Assembly (NCBI GenBank): GCA_013154295.1
Contig: JAADCS010000154.1
Location: 1 to 49,168 of the forward strand
DNA length: 49,168 bases
Direction of reading: 5' to 3'
Source of the DNA: Thermotogae bacterium
GTDB lineage: Bacteria; Hydrothermota; Hydrothermia; LBFQ01
Shown: in pieces, positions 23,134 through 30,223 of the stretch
Layout: each line of letters begins with the position of its first letter
How positions within the stretch are numbered: the stretch's first letter is position 1
Notes under the pieces: model-generated
Told to the model about the DNA's origin: nothing
What the model saw: only the letters and a program-made list of their open reading frames with translations
Databases searched by the model: none
Program-made: the position numbers and the translations under genes

Positions 23134-24474
23134 ATGCGTTATCCGATTGAACCCTTCCGTATTAAGGTGGTTGAACCTATAGAGCTACCAACGCTCGAAG
23201 AGAGAGAAAGACTCCTAAAGGATGCCAAATACAACATTTTTAAGATACCTTCGCAAAAGGTATTCGTGGATCTTCTAACCGATTCTGGAACCGGTGCCCT
23301 TTCGCAAAGACAGTGGGCCGCCATGATGGAAGCGGACGAATCCTATGCTGGGAGCCGTAGTTGGTTCCGTCTTAAGAAGGCTATAGAAAACTTTACCGGT
23401 TATGAGGATCCCATACCTGTTCATCAGGGTAGAGCTGCTGAGAAACTTATAGCGTCCATATTCCTACACGAGGGAGCAGGAGTAGCGTCCAACACCCTCT
23501 TTGATACGACACGGGGAAACTTCCTATCCGTAGGCGCGCGAATCTACGACCTTCCTACCCCGGAGGCCAACGACCTTTCCTCCGACTATCCGTTCAAGGG
23601 GAACGTAGATCTGAACCGCCTCGGAGAGCTTTTAAAGGAAAATCGCATAAAACTTATAGTCATGGTACTAACAAACAACACAGGTGGAGGCCAACCCGTA
23701 GATCTGGATAATCTAAAGGAAGCCTACGCTTTGGCCCAAAAATACGGCGTTCCACTCATAATAGACGCCTGCCGCATATCCGAGAACGCCTTCTTTGTAA
23801 AACGAAGGAACCCCAAATACGCCAACTGGAGTTTGAGAGAGATAGTTCTGGAAAGCTTTCGTCATAGTGACGGGGCTTTTATGAGCGGCAAGAAAGATGG
23901 TCTCTCCAACATGGGTGGATTTCTAGTTCTGCGCGATGAAAAGAAAAGAATGAGAGCCAAAGAGCTCCTCATCCTCTGGGAAGGTTTCATCCATTATGGA
24001 GGGCTATCTGGGAGAGATATGGAGAGTTTCGCCGTAGGGTTAGAGGAATCTTTAGACGAAACCTACCTTGAGCATCGTACCGGCCAGGTGGCTTATCTTA
24101 CGGAAAGGATAAAAGAAATCGGTTGGAACGTTATGTGGCCCCCCGGTGGTCACGCCGTATATGTGGAAGTGCGCGATACTTTGCAACATATACCGAGAGA
24201 GAAGTTTCCCGCCCACTCTTTAGTAGTTGAACTCTACCGCAGGGGGGCCGTGAGAACTGTAGAAGTGGGGAGCTTGATGTTTAAGGAGGCCGCTCGGTAT
24301 GAATTCGTGCGATTTGCCATACCCCGCAGGATGTACACGAGATCTCACTTGGATCATGTGATAGACGTGATGGGAGAGATCTACGACGACCGTGTCTCCC
24401 TTGTGGGCTACAGGATAACCTACGAACCTCCCTACTTGCGCCACTTCTTGGCCGAGTTGGAGCCAGCACCGTAA
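23134..24474 (+). CDS. tnaA: tryptophanase (tryptophan indole-lyase)
   Basis: 446 aa, a PLP beta-eliminating lyase. PLP Lys lies in SGKKDGLSNMGG; VPVHQGRAAEKL-type, IIDACRISENAFF and YGGLSGRDMESFA motifs are all present. Two residues that separate tryptophanase from tyrosine phenol-lyase point to tryptophanase: Asp in SNTLFDTTRG and His in the C-terminal LRHFLAEL. The tyrosine phenol-lyase Arg is absent, with TVEVGS in that place as in tryptophanase. It converts L-tryptophan to indole, pyruvate and ammonia. No tnaC leader or TnaB permease is adjacent; a leaderless start leaves no room for tnaC attenuation. Confidence 0.87.
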   Translation: MRYPIEPFRIKVVEPIELPTLEERERLLKDAKYNIFKIPSQKVFVDLLTDSGTGALSQRQWAAMMEADESYAGSRSWFRLKKAIENFTGYEDPIPVHQGRAAEKLIASIFLHEGAGVASNTLFDTTRGNFLSVGARIYDLPTPEANDLSSDYPFKGNVDLNRLGELLKENRIKLIVMVLTNNTGGGQPVDLDNLKEAYALAQKYGVPLIIDACRISENAFFVKRRNPKYANWSLREIVLESFRHSDGAFMSGKKDGLSNMGGFLVLRDEKKRMRAKELLILWEGFIHYGGLSGRDMESFAVGLEESLDETYLEHRTGQVAYLTERIKEIGWNVMWPPGGHAVYVEVRDTLQHIPREKFPAHSLVVELYRRGAVRTVEVGSLMFKEAARYEFVRFAIPRRMYTRSHLDHVIDVMGEIYDDRVSLVGYRITYEPPYLRHFLAELEPAP

Positions 24475-24483
24475 GAGCGGGGT

Positions 24484-24489
24484 TAAAAT
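24484..24489 (+). promoter_or_regulatory. -10 box before the DUF4837 lipoprotein gene (leaderless)
   Basis: TAAAAT, 6 nt before the TTG at 24496. Confidence 0.65.
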
Positions 24490-24495
24490 ATACTC

Positions 24496-25428
24496 TTGAG
24501 AAGAACAGTTTTAGTGTTAGCTCTTGGTTTCACGATAGGATGCACGGGCAAAGCCAGAATGCTGCGGGGGACGAGTAGGGAAGTTCTGATGGTATACTCG
24601 GAGGACTCCAAGTTCTCTGCCGGTGCCCTGTACAAATATGCTACCCGCATTCTCTACACCCCACAGCCAGAAACTCTCATATACTTTCGTCCCCTAAAAT
24701 GGGATAAGTTTCCCGAATACGATGATTATCGCAACAAGATACTGTTCTTACTCCCTAACGATTCACTCTGGGATCTGTGTAAGGAAGAGGAGGGGGTTTT
24801 CTTCAGAAAAGGCATGTTCGTTAGGGGGGATTTCACAATCCTGGTCTGTTCTTTTGACTCCCGCGCCATGCTTCGATTGGTCAGTGATCATCTAAGCGAG
24901 ATATGGGATACGATCCTGGGAAAAGCCATAAAGGAGCTTTCCGAAGTAGAGTTTTTGGGTGGGAAGAATCGCAAAGCCATGAGTCTTTTAGAGAAAGAGT
25001 TCAACATAAGGATGTTGATACCTGCCGGTTGGAAAACCTACAGGCGTGGTGATAACTTCATATCTTTCATAAAAAACAACCCAAGCAGGTTCATATTCGT
25101 CTTCAGACTTCCTCACACCCAAGGGGAGTTGAAGGTGGATAGAATTTTAGATTTGCGTGATAGTCTAACAGCCCGTTATTACGGTGGTGACGTTGTCCTT
25201 AAGGAGTATGTAACATCCATGGCAGATGAGGTTGAAGGCATCTCCATACTCAAAATCTACGGCCTCTGGAAAAACGACTCCCTTATAGCCGGAGGCCCGT
25301 TTGTAACCTACGCCTTCAACAAGGATGGGAGCTTTTACCTCCTTGATGCGGGTGTTTATGCGCCGGAGAGTGAGAACAAAGTCAATCTGATCTTAAGAGT
25401 GGAGGGAATCTTAAGGACCTTCCGCTAA
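24496..25428 (+). CDS. DUF4837-family lipoprotein
   Basis: 310 aa. The N-terminus RRTVLVLALGFTIGC is a lipoprotein signal with Cys at residue ~16. The body shows repeated features of DUF4837: early VLMVYSEDSKFSAG, and later LEKEFNIRMLIPAGWKTYRR followed by ISFIKNN and a beta-rich end. Known mainly from Bacteroidetes-like genomes; role unknown. The start is TTG, supported by the TAAAAT box. The last 47 nt overlap the convergent TonB-type gene. Confidence 0.72.
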   Translation: MRRTVLVLALGFTIGCTGKARMLRGTSREVLMVYSEDSKFSAGALYKYATRILYTPQPETLIYFRPLKWDKFPEYDDYRNKILFLLPNDSLWDLCKEEEGVFFRKGMFVRGDFTILVCSFDSRAMLRLVSDHLSEIWDTILGKAIKELSEVEFLGGKNRKAMSLLEKEFNIRMLIPAGWKTYRRGDNFISFIKNNPSRFIFVFRLPHTQGELKVDRILDLRDSLTARYYGGDVVLKEYVTSMADEVEGISILKIYGLWKNDSLIAGGPFVTYAFNKDGSFYLLDAGVYAPESENKVNLILRVEGILRTFR

Positions 25429-26902
25429 TGTATAGAGTGAATGTGCGTCCCGGTAGGGTATAACCCTCGATGAATTGGTAACGGCCGTTTAGGATGTTAT
25501 AGCAGGAAAGCTTTAAACTCCAGTCTCCCAAAGTGTATCCGATGGCTCCTTCCGTTAGAAAGACTGCCTCTACATAACGGGTGTTCTCACGGTTGGTGAA
25601 TCTTGGATCCAGATATAAGATGGAAAAATTTAAGAAAAATGACCCTAATTGTGGATTAGTAGTAAAAAAATACGAATTTTTAGGCCTATACACTAATCTT
25701 TTCCCATTTTTACCGTAAGCCCACATTCTTAGGTATCTGAAAACGAAAGGACCACGGTTGAATTTAAGGTCAAACCCCCAAATTCGGGCTAAAGAACGAT
25801 TTATGGGTCTCCAGATGCCCCTCAGCGGTTCCCACTCAATGAGGTTCCAAACCTTACGGGCGAAAGCATCCAACCTGTAGTACGAGAAGACCGCTCCCAC
25901 ACTGGCACTCACCGAACGTTCGTTCTTCAAGTTTGGGTTACCTGCAGCCATAGGACCACGCCAGTAAAGTTCGTCAAAGGAAGGTATCCGGTCCGCTATG
26001 GAGAGCTCAGCAAAGAACCTCCTTCCTACTCCAAAGACCGAGGAATAGCCCAGTCTCTGGCCATCGGACCAAAGGCCAAAGTTCATGTAGTACAACTTAC
26101 CGGATAACTTCCTTCCGATAGAGAGAAGAGGGCGCCATCGGTTACCGACGTTGTCACTCCTTATGCCTTCAAAAGTCATACCTAAGACGAACCCCCAGAG
26201 ATGAAAACCTTTGTAAAGACGGAGGTTATCGTGCGAAAAGCTTCCACTTGGATCGGTCCAATCCCGGTGAAGAAAGATAAAACTTCCCCAACGACCTCCA
26301 ACCAACACACGTGTATCCTTCTGCACCCCCGCCGTCTGCGGAAAGTTATCCATCCCGGAGGTTCTCTTGCGGGAGATTCGCCAGTCAAAGATTCCCCATT
26401 TACCTACCATCACACCCTCGGCGTAAAGCAGCGTATCTCTACCTTTGGAGGCTCTTCCGCCATCGAACCCAAGATCACCCCACTTAATACCACCTTTGAG
26501 AGTCCCTCTATCTCCGACCGCGAGATAGCAGGAGGTATCCGACAGATAACTTAGCGATAGGTTGCCGTGTATGGAATAAGGTGTGGTTCCCCCTTCCCAG
26601 ATTTCCGCAGCGGAAAATAGAAAAGTAGATACGTCCGATAGATCTGCCACGCCGCTTTGGGGTTGATTTACGAGCACGCCATTTAGAAGCAAGGCCGTCC
26701 CCTTTGGATGACCTCCCTTTATAGAAACTCCACTAAGATCGGCATAAGAACCGTAGGTATAACCCAAGACACCGGAGAGGACGTATAGTGCTTTCCAACC
26801 TTCCCCACCCTTTAAGGTGTCGGAGTCGTACCAGAGAGGAGGAAGGCTGTCGCTCACCTCTACTGGAGGCATGACGTATTGAAGCGTCAAAAGGTGGAAC
26901 AT
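25382..26902 (-). CDS. TonB-dependent receptor-like outer-membrane barrel
   Basis: 506 aa, short for the family. An N-terminal plug-like region (LYVLSGVLGYTYGSYADLSG, then SIKGGHPKGTALLLNGVLVN and SAAEIWEGGTTPYSIHGN) is followed by ~20 alternating beta strands. A TonB-box, ESYFDELYWRG-like region (IPSFDELYWRGPMAAGNPNL) and a near-C-terminal GYTLPGRTFTLYISG are typical of BtuB/FepA-like receptors. No carboxypeptidase-like domain. The C-terminus extends ~12 residues beyond the last strand. It overlaps the convergent DUF4837 gene by 47 nt. Ligand unknown; no cobalamin riboswitch is present. Confidence 0.78.
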   Translation of the reverse strand: MFHLLTLQYVMPPVEVSDSLPPLWYDSDTLKGGEGWKALYVLSGVLGYTYGSYADLSGVSIKGGHPKGTALLLNGVLVNQPQSGVADLSDVSTFLFSAAEIWEGGTTPYSIHGNLSLSYLSDTSCYLAVGDRGTLKGGIKWGDLGFDGGRASKGRDTLLYAEGVMVGKWGIFDWRISRKRTSGMDNFPQTAGVQKDTRVLVGGRWGSFIFLHRDWTDPSGSFSHDNLRLYKGFHLWGFVLGMTFEGIRSDNVGNRWRPLLSIGRKLSGKLYYMNFGLWSDGQRLGYSSVFGVGRRFFAELSIADRIPSFDELYWRGPMAAGNPNLKNERSVSASVGAVFSYYRLDAFARKVWNLIEWEPLRGIWRPINRSLARIWGFDLKFNRGPFVFRYLRMWAYGKNGKRLVYRPKNSYFFTTNPQLGSFFLNFSILYLDPRFTNRENTRYVEAVFLTEGAIGYTLGDWSLKLSCYNILNGRYQFIEGYTLPGRTFTLYISGRSLRFPPLLRSD

Positions 26903-26911
26903 ACGAGCGGA

Positions 26912-27112
26912 TCAGTTTTCCCACTCCTCATCCTCATCGTAGTCCTCAACTATCCACTCCTCTTCCCACTCTTCATCGTCTTCCTCGTAATCCTCCCAAT
27001 CCTCCTCATCTAACCATTCATCCTCCCACTCCTCCCAATCGTCCTGCTCCTCCTGGAGCAGGAGTTTCTGAACCGCTCCCGTAAAATCCCATATCAAAAC
27101 ATTCCCGCTCAT
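26912..27112 (-). CDS. extremely acidic Trp-rich miniprotein
   Basis: 66 aa. An ordinary start (MSGNVLIWDFTGAVQKLLLQ) is followed by ~45 residues made almost only of D, E and W with some Y (segments such as DDWEEWEDEWLDEEDWEDY). Nine or so Trp at near-regular spacing could form an aromatic ladder or bind cations. TAAAAT lies 8 nt before the ATG, and the TonB-type gene follows after 9 nt, so it is expressed as the operon leader. No family recognised. Low-complexity DNA explains why the frame has no stops, but promoter and start arrangement support a real gene. Confidence 0.62.
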   Translation of the reverse strand: MSGNVLIWDFTGAVQKLLLQEEQDDWEEWEDEWLDEEDWEDYEEDDEEWEEEWIVEDYDEDEEWEN

Positions 27113-27120
27113 CGCCGTCT

Positions 27121-27126
27121 ATTTTA
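27121..27126 (-). promoter_or_regulatory. -10 box before the acidic miniprotein/TonB-type operon (leaderless)
   Basis: TAAAAT, 8 nt before the ATG at 27112. Confidence 0.7.
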
Positions 27127-27149
27127 TGCTGGAAGGGGTGACCTCTGCA

Positions 27150-27419
27150 TCATAGCCAACCAAACACCCTCTCAAACGTATCCCGTATTTCCAAGATTTT
27201 TTCCTCCACGACACGATATACCTCATCCTCCAAAAGACCCAGTTCGGCCCCCTTCGCTTGGGCACTCTCGGATACGTTTCTTTCAAGGATGAGGCGGAAC
27301 CCCCTTATATCATCCTCCGAAAAGTAACCGTAGTTTCCAGCTTTGAGGTTCTTTAGGAACTCCTCCAGAGACAACATCTCCTCCGCCAGCATCTCCACGT
27401 ACGTGTCAAAGATACTCAT
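27150..27419 (-). CDS. small helical hypothetical protein downstream of tRNA-Ser
   Basis: 89 aa, predicted all-helical and acidic (YVEMLAEEMLSLEEFLKNLK, EDEVYRVVEEKILEIRDTFE). No family recognised. Its ATG lies 7 nt after the discriminator base of tRNA-Ser, with neither a Shine-Dalgarno site nor a TANAAT box. It is probably co-transcribed with the tRNAs and released as a nearly leaderless mRNA by tRNA 3' processing (inference). Confidence 0.6.
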   Translation of the reverse strand: MSIFDTYVEMLAEEMLSLEEFLKNLKAGNYGYFSEDDIRGFRLILERNVSESAQAKGAELGLLEDEVYRVVEEKILEIRDTFERVFGWL

Positions 27420-27426
27420 AAGAAAA

Positions 27427-27520
27427 AGCGGAGAGGGAGGGATTCGAACCCTCGGAGGGGATCACCTCCCCTCAGTGGCTTAGCAAGCCACCGCCTTCGG
27501 CCGCTCGGCCACCTCTCCGC
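27427..27520 (-). tRNA. tRNA-Ser (GCT)
   Basis: Class II tRNA on the minus strand. Acceptor GCGGAGA/TCTCCGC, anticodon arm GTGGC-TTGCTAA-GCCAC (anticodon GCT, reads AGC/AGU), long variable arm GAGGGGAGGTGATCCCCTC-like hairpin, T loop TTCGAAT. The discriminator position reads T, which is unusual, since bacterial tRNA-Ser normally has G73. CCA is not encoded. Confidence 0.95.
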
Positions 27521-27526
27521 TTGAGA

Positions 27527-27610
27527 TGCCGGGGGCGGGACTTGAACCCGCACGGACCGAAGTCCACTAGGTCCTGAACCTAGCGCGTCTACCAATTCCG
27601 CCACCCCGGC
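27527..27610 (-). tRNA. tRNA-Leu (CAG)
   Basis: Class II tRNA on the minus strand, 6 nt upstream of tRNA-Ser. Acceptor GCCGGGG/CCCCGGC with A73, anticodon arm CTAGG-TTCAGGA-CCTAG (anticodon CAG, reads CUG), a variable arm TGGACTTCGGTCC, T loop TTCAAGT. CCA is not encoded. It is the first tRNA of a two-tRNA transcript. Confidence 0.95.
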
Positions 27611-27620
27611 GGGAGATGGT

Positions 27621-27626
27621 ATTTTA
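27621..27626 (-). promoter_or_regulatory. tRNA-Leu/tRNA-Ser promoter -10 box
   Basis: TAAAAT, 10 nt before the tRNA-Leu 5' end, same context as at tRNA-His (CCCTTAAAATAC). Confidence 0.75.
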
Positions 27627-27649
27627 AGGGCGAGCGAAGGTCGTTTGCA

Positions 27650-28153
27650 TCAACGCTCAAACTCCTCCTCTCCCTCACCTCTCACCGGAGATTTGAACTT
27701 TATATAGGAGATGGAGGCATCCGTTTCTAACCCCTTGGCGTACAGGATCCGTTCGCGTTTACGGTCGTATATCTTCACCGAATCTTCCGTCCAGATGATC
27801 TTCTTCTTCTCATCCCAGTGGAGACTCCTACTCCAAAGCTCGGTACTGTCCGAGGAGATCAGATGCACACGGCCAAAGGCTACCATGTTGCCGCTGGTTT
27901 GGTCGTACTTTCCAGAGTCGGCCGTTAGAATGGAGACTGCACGGTTCCCCTTGAAAAATGTTATGCTCACGCCGTAGCCTATAAGCGTATCTCCTCTCTC
28001 CTTGACTTTGGCCGTTTTCATCATCCAAAGTTTTCGTCCCATCTTGGTTGATATTACCCTCACGGAATCAGCCCCCGGCTCAACGTGGTCTTCTTTGGGG
28101 GTGTTGGACTTTGAGCATCCGAACAAAAAGAGTAGAAGAGGAAGGTAACGCAT
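27650..28153 (-). CDS. lptC: LptC-like LPS transport lipoprotein
   Basis: 167 aa. Lipoprotein signal MRYLPLLLFLFGC with Cys at 13. The rest is a beta-jellyroll of the LptC/OstA type: LWMMKTAKVKERGDTLIGYG, VSILTADSGKYDQTSGNMVAFG (the classic 'ad.a.yd...g.i.l.G.V.' repeat), SSDSTELWSRSLHWDEKKKIIW. LptC hands LPS from the LptBFG transporter toward LptA. Its ATG lies 1 nt after the beta-propeller stop, so it follows that gene in an operon. lptA and lptB are not in the window. Confidence 0.82.
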   Translation of the reverse strand: MRYLPLLLFLFGCSKSNTPKEDHVEPGADSVRVISTKMGRKLWMMKTAKVKERGDTLIGYGVSITFFKGNRAVSILTADSGKYDQTSGNMVAFGRVHLISSDSTELWSRSLHWDEKKKIIWTEDSVKIYDRKRERILYAKGLETDASISYIKFKSPVRGEGEEEFER

Positions 28154-28154
28154 G

Positions 28155-28895
28155 TTAAAATACCCTAAAGCTTTTCAACTCCCCCAGCTCTAAGAGTGGG
28201 ACCCAGACGTTTTTACCGTCAAAACCGATACCGGCTGGCGTTTTTAAACCTTTAGCTATTACCTCGTAACGGCCGTTGGGCCACACCTTTAGAACCTTGC
28301 CCGATCGGTAACCGGAAGCTAAAAGCACATCCTCTTCCCTCACGTAAATGAGACCATCGCCACCGTTTATGTCGGGGCTAATCAGAACAGTGTCCAGCGT
28401 TTTACCGTCCCAACGGAATATGATACCCGGATTCGTGAAGGTTATAACATACAAGTTGCCACGCCCGTCCGCAGCCAGACCGTTGGGGTTATTCACATTT
28501 AAAACTTTCTTAACGCTACGCCTCCGTGCATCCACCTCGTAGATGGCATTGCCGTAAGTGTCGCTCACATAGAGTTTGCGGTTACGCCCACAGGTTATAC
28601 CGTTTAGAAACTTCGCCTTGAAATCTTTGGGACCTACCAGCATAAAAACGGCAGATCTATCTTTAACGGCCCAGATTCTATCGACGTCGGCTACGTATAG
28701 AATCCCTCCGCAGAAGGCTAAACCCTTCGGATCGTTCAGATAGGATGCCCACACGCTCCAACGTCTGCCCTGTTTAACATACACCTTCCCGTCCCTTTCA
28801 CCGAATTCTCCTATATCGCTCACGAACATCTTATCACCTACCCAAAGAACAGTTTCTGGATGTTTGAAATATCCGCCCATCAAAAGAGCGAGCAT
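28155..28895 (-). CDS. NHL/SMP-30-like beta-propeller protein
   Basis: 246 aa from the ATG at 28895, chosen because TAGAAT lies 8 nt upstream; 26 open codons upstream overlap the previous gene. Repeats of 'DP.GLA..G..LYVAD...I..' are visible: YLNDPKGLAFCGGILYVADV, FLNGITCGRNRKLYVSDTYG, NNPNGLAADGRGNLYVITFT, KTPAGIGFDGKNVWVPLL. This is a five- to six-bladed propeller, ligand-binding or lactonase-like. The N-terminus MLALLMGGYF is weakly hydrophobic but not a clear signal. Coupled to lptC, so a periplasmic or envelope role is possible. Confidence 0.75.
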   Translation of the reverse strand: MLALLMGGYFKHPETVLWVGDKMFVSDIGEFGERDGKVYVKQGRRWSVWASYLNDPKGLAFCGGILYVADVDRIWAVKDRSAVFMLVGPKDFKAKFLNGITCGRNRKLYVSDTYGNAIYEVDARRRSVKKVLNVNNPNGLAADGRGNLYVITFTNPGIIFRWDGKTLDTVLISPDINGGDGLIYVREEDVLLASGYRSGKVLKVWPNGRYEVIAKGLKTPAGIGFDGKNVWVPLLELGELKSFRVF

Positions 28896-28903
28896 AGCTT
28901 TTG

Positions 28904-28909
28904 ATTCTA
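28904..28909 (-). promoter_or_regulatory. -10 box before the beta-propeller/lptC operon (leaderless)
   Basis: TAGAAT (in TATAGAAT), 8 nt before the ATG at 28895. Confidence 0.65.
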
Positions 28910-28920
28910 TAGCCGATAGA

Positions 28921-30087
28921 TTAGTGGAGGCGTTTTTCCGCTTCCCGTTTGAGAACACGGGCCCACTCGGCATCCTCGTACTTCAAAAAGTTTCCAAACC
29001 TTAGGGTTATATGCATGTCGGCAGGGGCAAATCTTAAGTTAGAAGCTCTGGATAGATTTTCTATGGCCCGGTTTTTAGGGCTTTTACTCTCTGGAAATAT
29101 CAGATGGGCATACCTGTTTAAAAGCTCTTTTCCTCCTACTTTGGCAAAGGCTACACAGAGAAGCTGTTTTTGGGGGACCTTGAGGGGCTCACCCCCTTGC
29201 ATGACCCTTAGGTTTCCAGCGAAAGTCAGGTAGATTTTACCACGGTAGATCTTATCCAAATACCACCACATGTTGTAGAGAGATCTAAGTCCCGGATAGG
29301 CTTGAAAGACCCCTTTGCCTTCGACAGTAAACACGAGATATTCGTACATAACCCGAAGCGTAAGAAAGCTTTCTGGTATCTTCAAACGGGGGACTTTTTT
29401 CTCTATGAGACCGGTATATATGATGGCGACCGTAGCTCCCATCCTATCACCAAGGTTCTGTGAGACGTAGTGGGCAACGCCTATATCTCCTAGCTCTCTC
29501 CTAAAAGCTCCCCTAAGTACCATAGTATTCAGGGCTACGGATATGGCTCCCTGTTTCAGGCTCATGGATAGTGCATCGTTCAGATAGACCAGTCCCCTTT
29601 TTATCTCACCTCCAACTATCAAGCGGCGGCCGTTGAAGAAGGTAAAAAAGAGTCTCTCCAAGGGCGATACCTCCTCCGGAGGTTCGTAATCGTAACCCTC
29701 AAGGAGACGCACCGTGGCTATGCGGGCGGCCGAAGTGAGATCGTACCTCCTAGCTTCCTCGGTGTAACCCAGGGTGGTTAATATCCAGAAGGCTACATGT
29801 TCAGGGATCTCCGGTATGAGAGGAAGGAGTTTATCAGTCTGGAGAGTTATCATATAATAGAGCCCTATAACTTCCTTGAAGCTGTCTGGAAATTCTCCAT
29901 AGATCTTCTTCCATTTAGAAAGGATACGTTTCATCCCTCTCGCATCCCTACCGGTAGCTAGAACCCTCAAAAGGTTAAGCACATTCTCCTCATCAAAGTT
30001 CTCTCGCGCTCTAGCATGAGCTATACGTTTGGCCTTTTCCAGTTCGGCGTTGGCCAGAAGATCATCCACCGAAACCTCCGTCCTCAT
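28921..30087 (-). CDS. possible SARP-like regulator: helical repeats plus C-terminal winged helix
   Basis: 388 aa. Residues 1-~270 are helical and TPR-like (ELEKAKRIAHARARENFDEE; LERLFFTFFNGRRLIVGGEI). Residues ~280-360 read KIYLTFAGNLRVMQGGEPLK, then VPQKQLLCVAFAKVGGKEL and FPESKSPKNRAIENLSRASN, which follows the OmpR/SARP-type DNA-binding domain pattern ('F.G...V...G.p..l......lL..La......r..L...LWP....kA.n.L...l'). In typical SARPs the winged helix is N-terminal; here the order is reversed. TATAAT lies 12 nt before the ATG. Regulatory function is inference. Confidence 0.55.
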   Translation of the reverse strand: MRTEVSVDDLLANAELEKAKRIAHARARENFDEENVLNLLRVLATGRDARGMKRILSKWKKIYGEFPDSFKEVIGLYYMITLQTDKLLPLIPEIPEHVAFWILTTLGYTEEARRYDLTSAARIATVRLLEGYDYEPPEEVSPLERLFFTFFNGRRLIVGGEIKRGLVYLNDALSMSLKQGAISVALNTMVLRGAFRRELGDIGVAHYVSQNLGDRMGATVAIIYTGLIEKKVPRLKIPESFLTLRVMYEYLVFTVEGKGVFQAYPGLRSLYNMWWYLDKIYRGKIYLTFAGNLRVMQGGEPLKVPQKQLLCVAFAKVGGKELLNRYAHLIFPESKSPKNRAIENLSRASNLRFAPADMHITLRFGNFLKYEDAEWARVLKREAEKRLH

Positions 30088-30099
30088 CTTTCAGTCTGT

Positions 30100-30105
30100 A
30101 TTATA
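30100..30105 (-). promoter_or_regulatory. -10 box before the 28921-30087 gene
   Basis: TATAAT, 12 nt before the ATG at 30087. Confidence 0.7.
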
Positions 30106-30209
30106 CCCGTGGAGAGAATGTGCCATGGCCTACGGGATAATTTCGGAAGGTGATACACCACACCAAAAACTACTAAGGTGGTTAGTTTCAAACGTTTTTG
30201 GTCCTAATA

Positions 30210-30215
30210 TATAAT
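30210..30215 (+). promoter_or_regulatory. -10 box before the haem-barrel gene (leaderless)
   Basis: TATAAT, 8 nt before the ATG at 30224. An out-of-frame ATG lies 3 nt after the box. Confidence 0.7.
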
Positions 30216-30223
30216 CACATGCT

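Noticed and set aside
23134-24474. Tyrosine phenol-lyase assignment
   Set aside because: The Arg and Thr residues expected for tyrosine phenol-lyase are replaced by the tryptophanase-type residues, and the C-terminal His is present.
26903-27149. Cobalamin riboswitch before the TonB-type gene
   Set aside because: The interval is occupied by the acidic miniprotein gene and its promoter; no B12-box sequence was seen.
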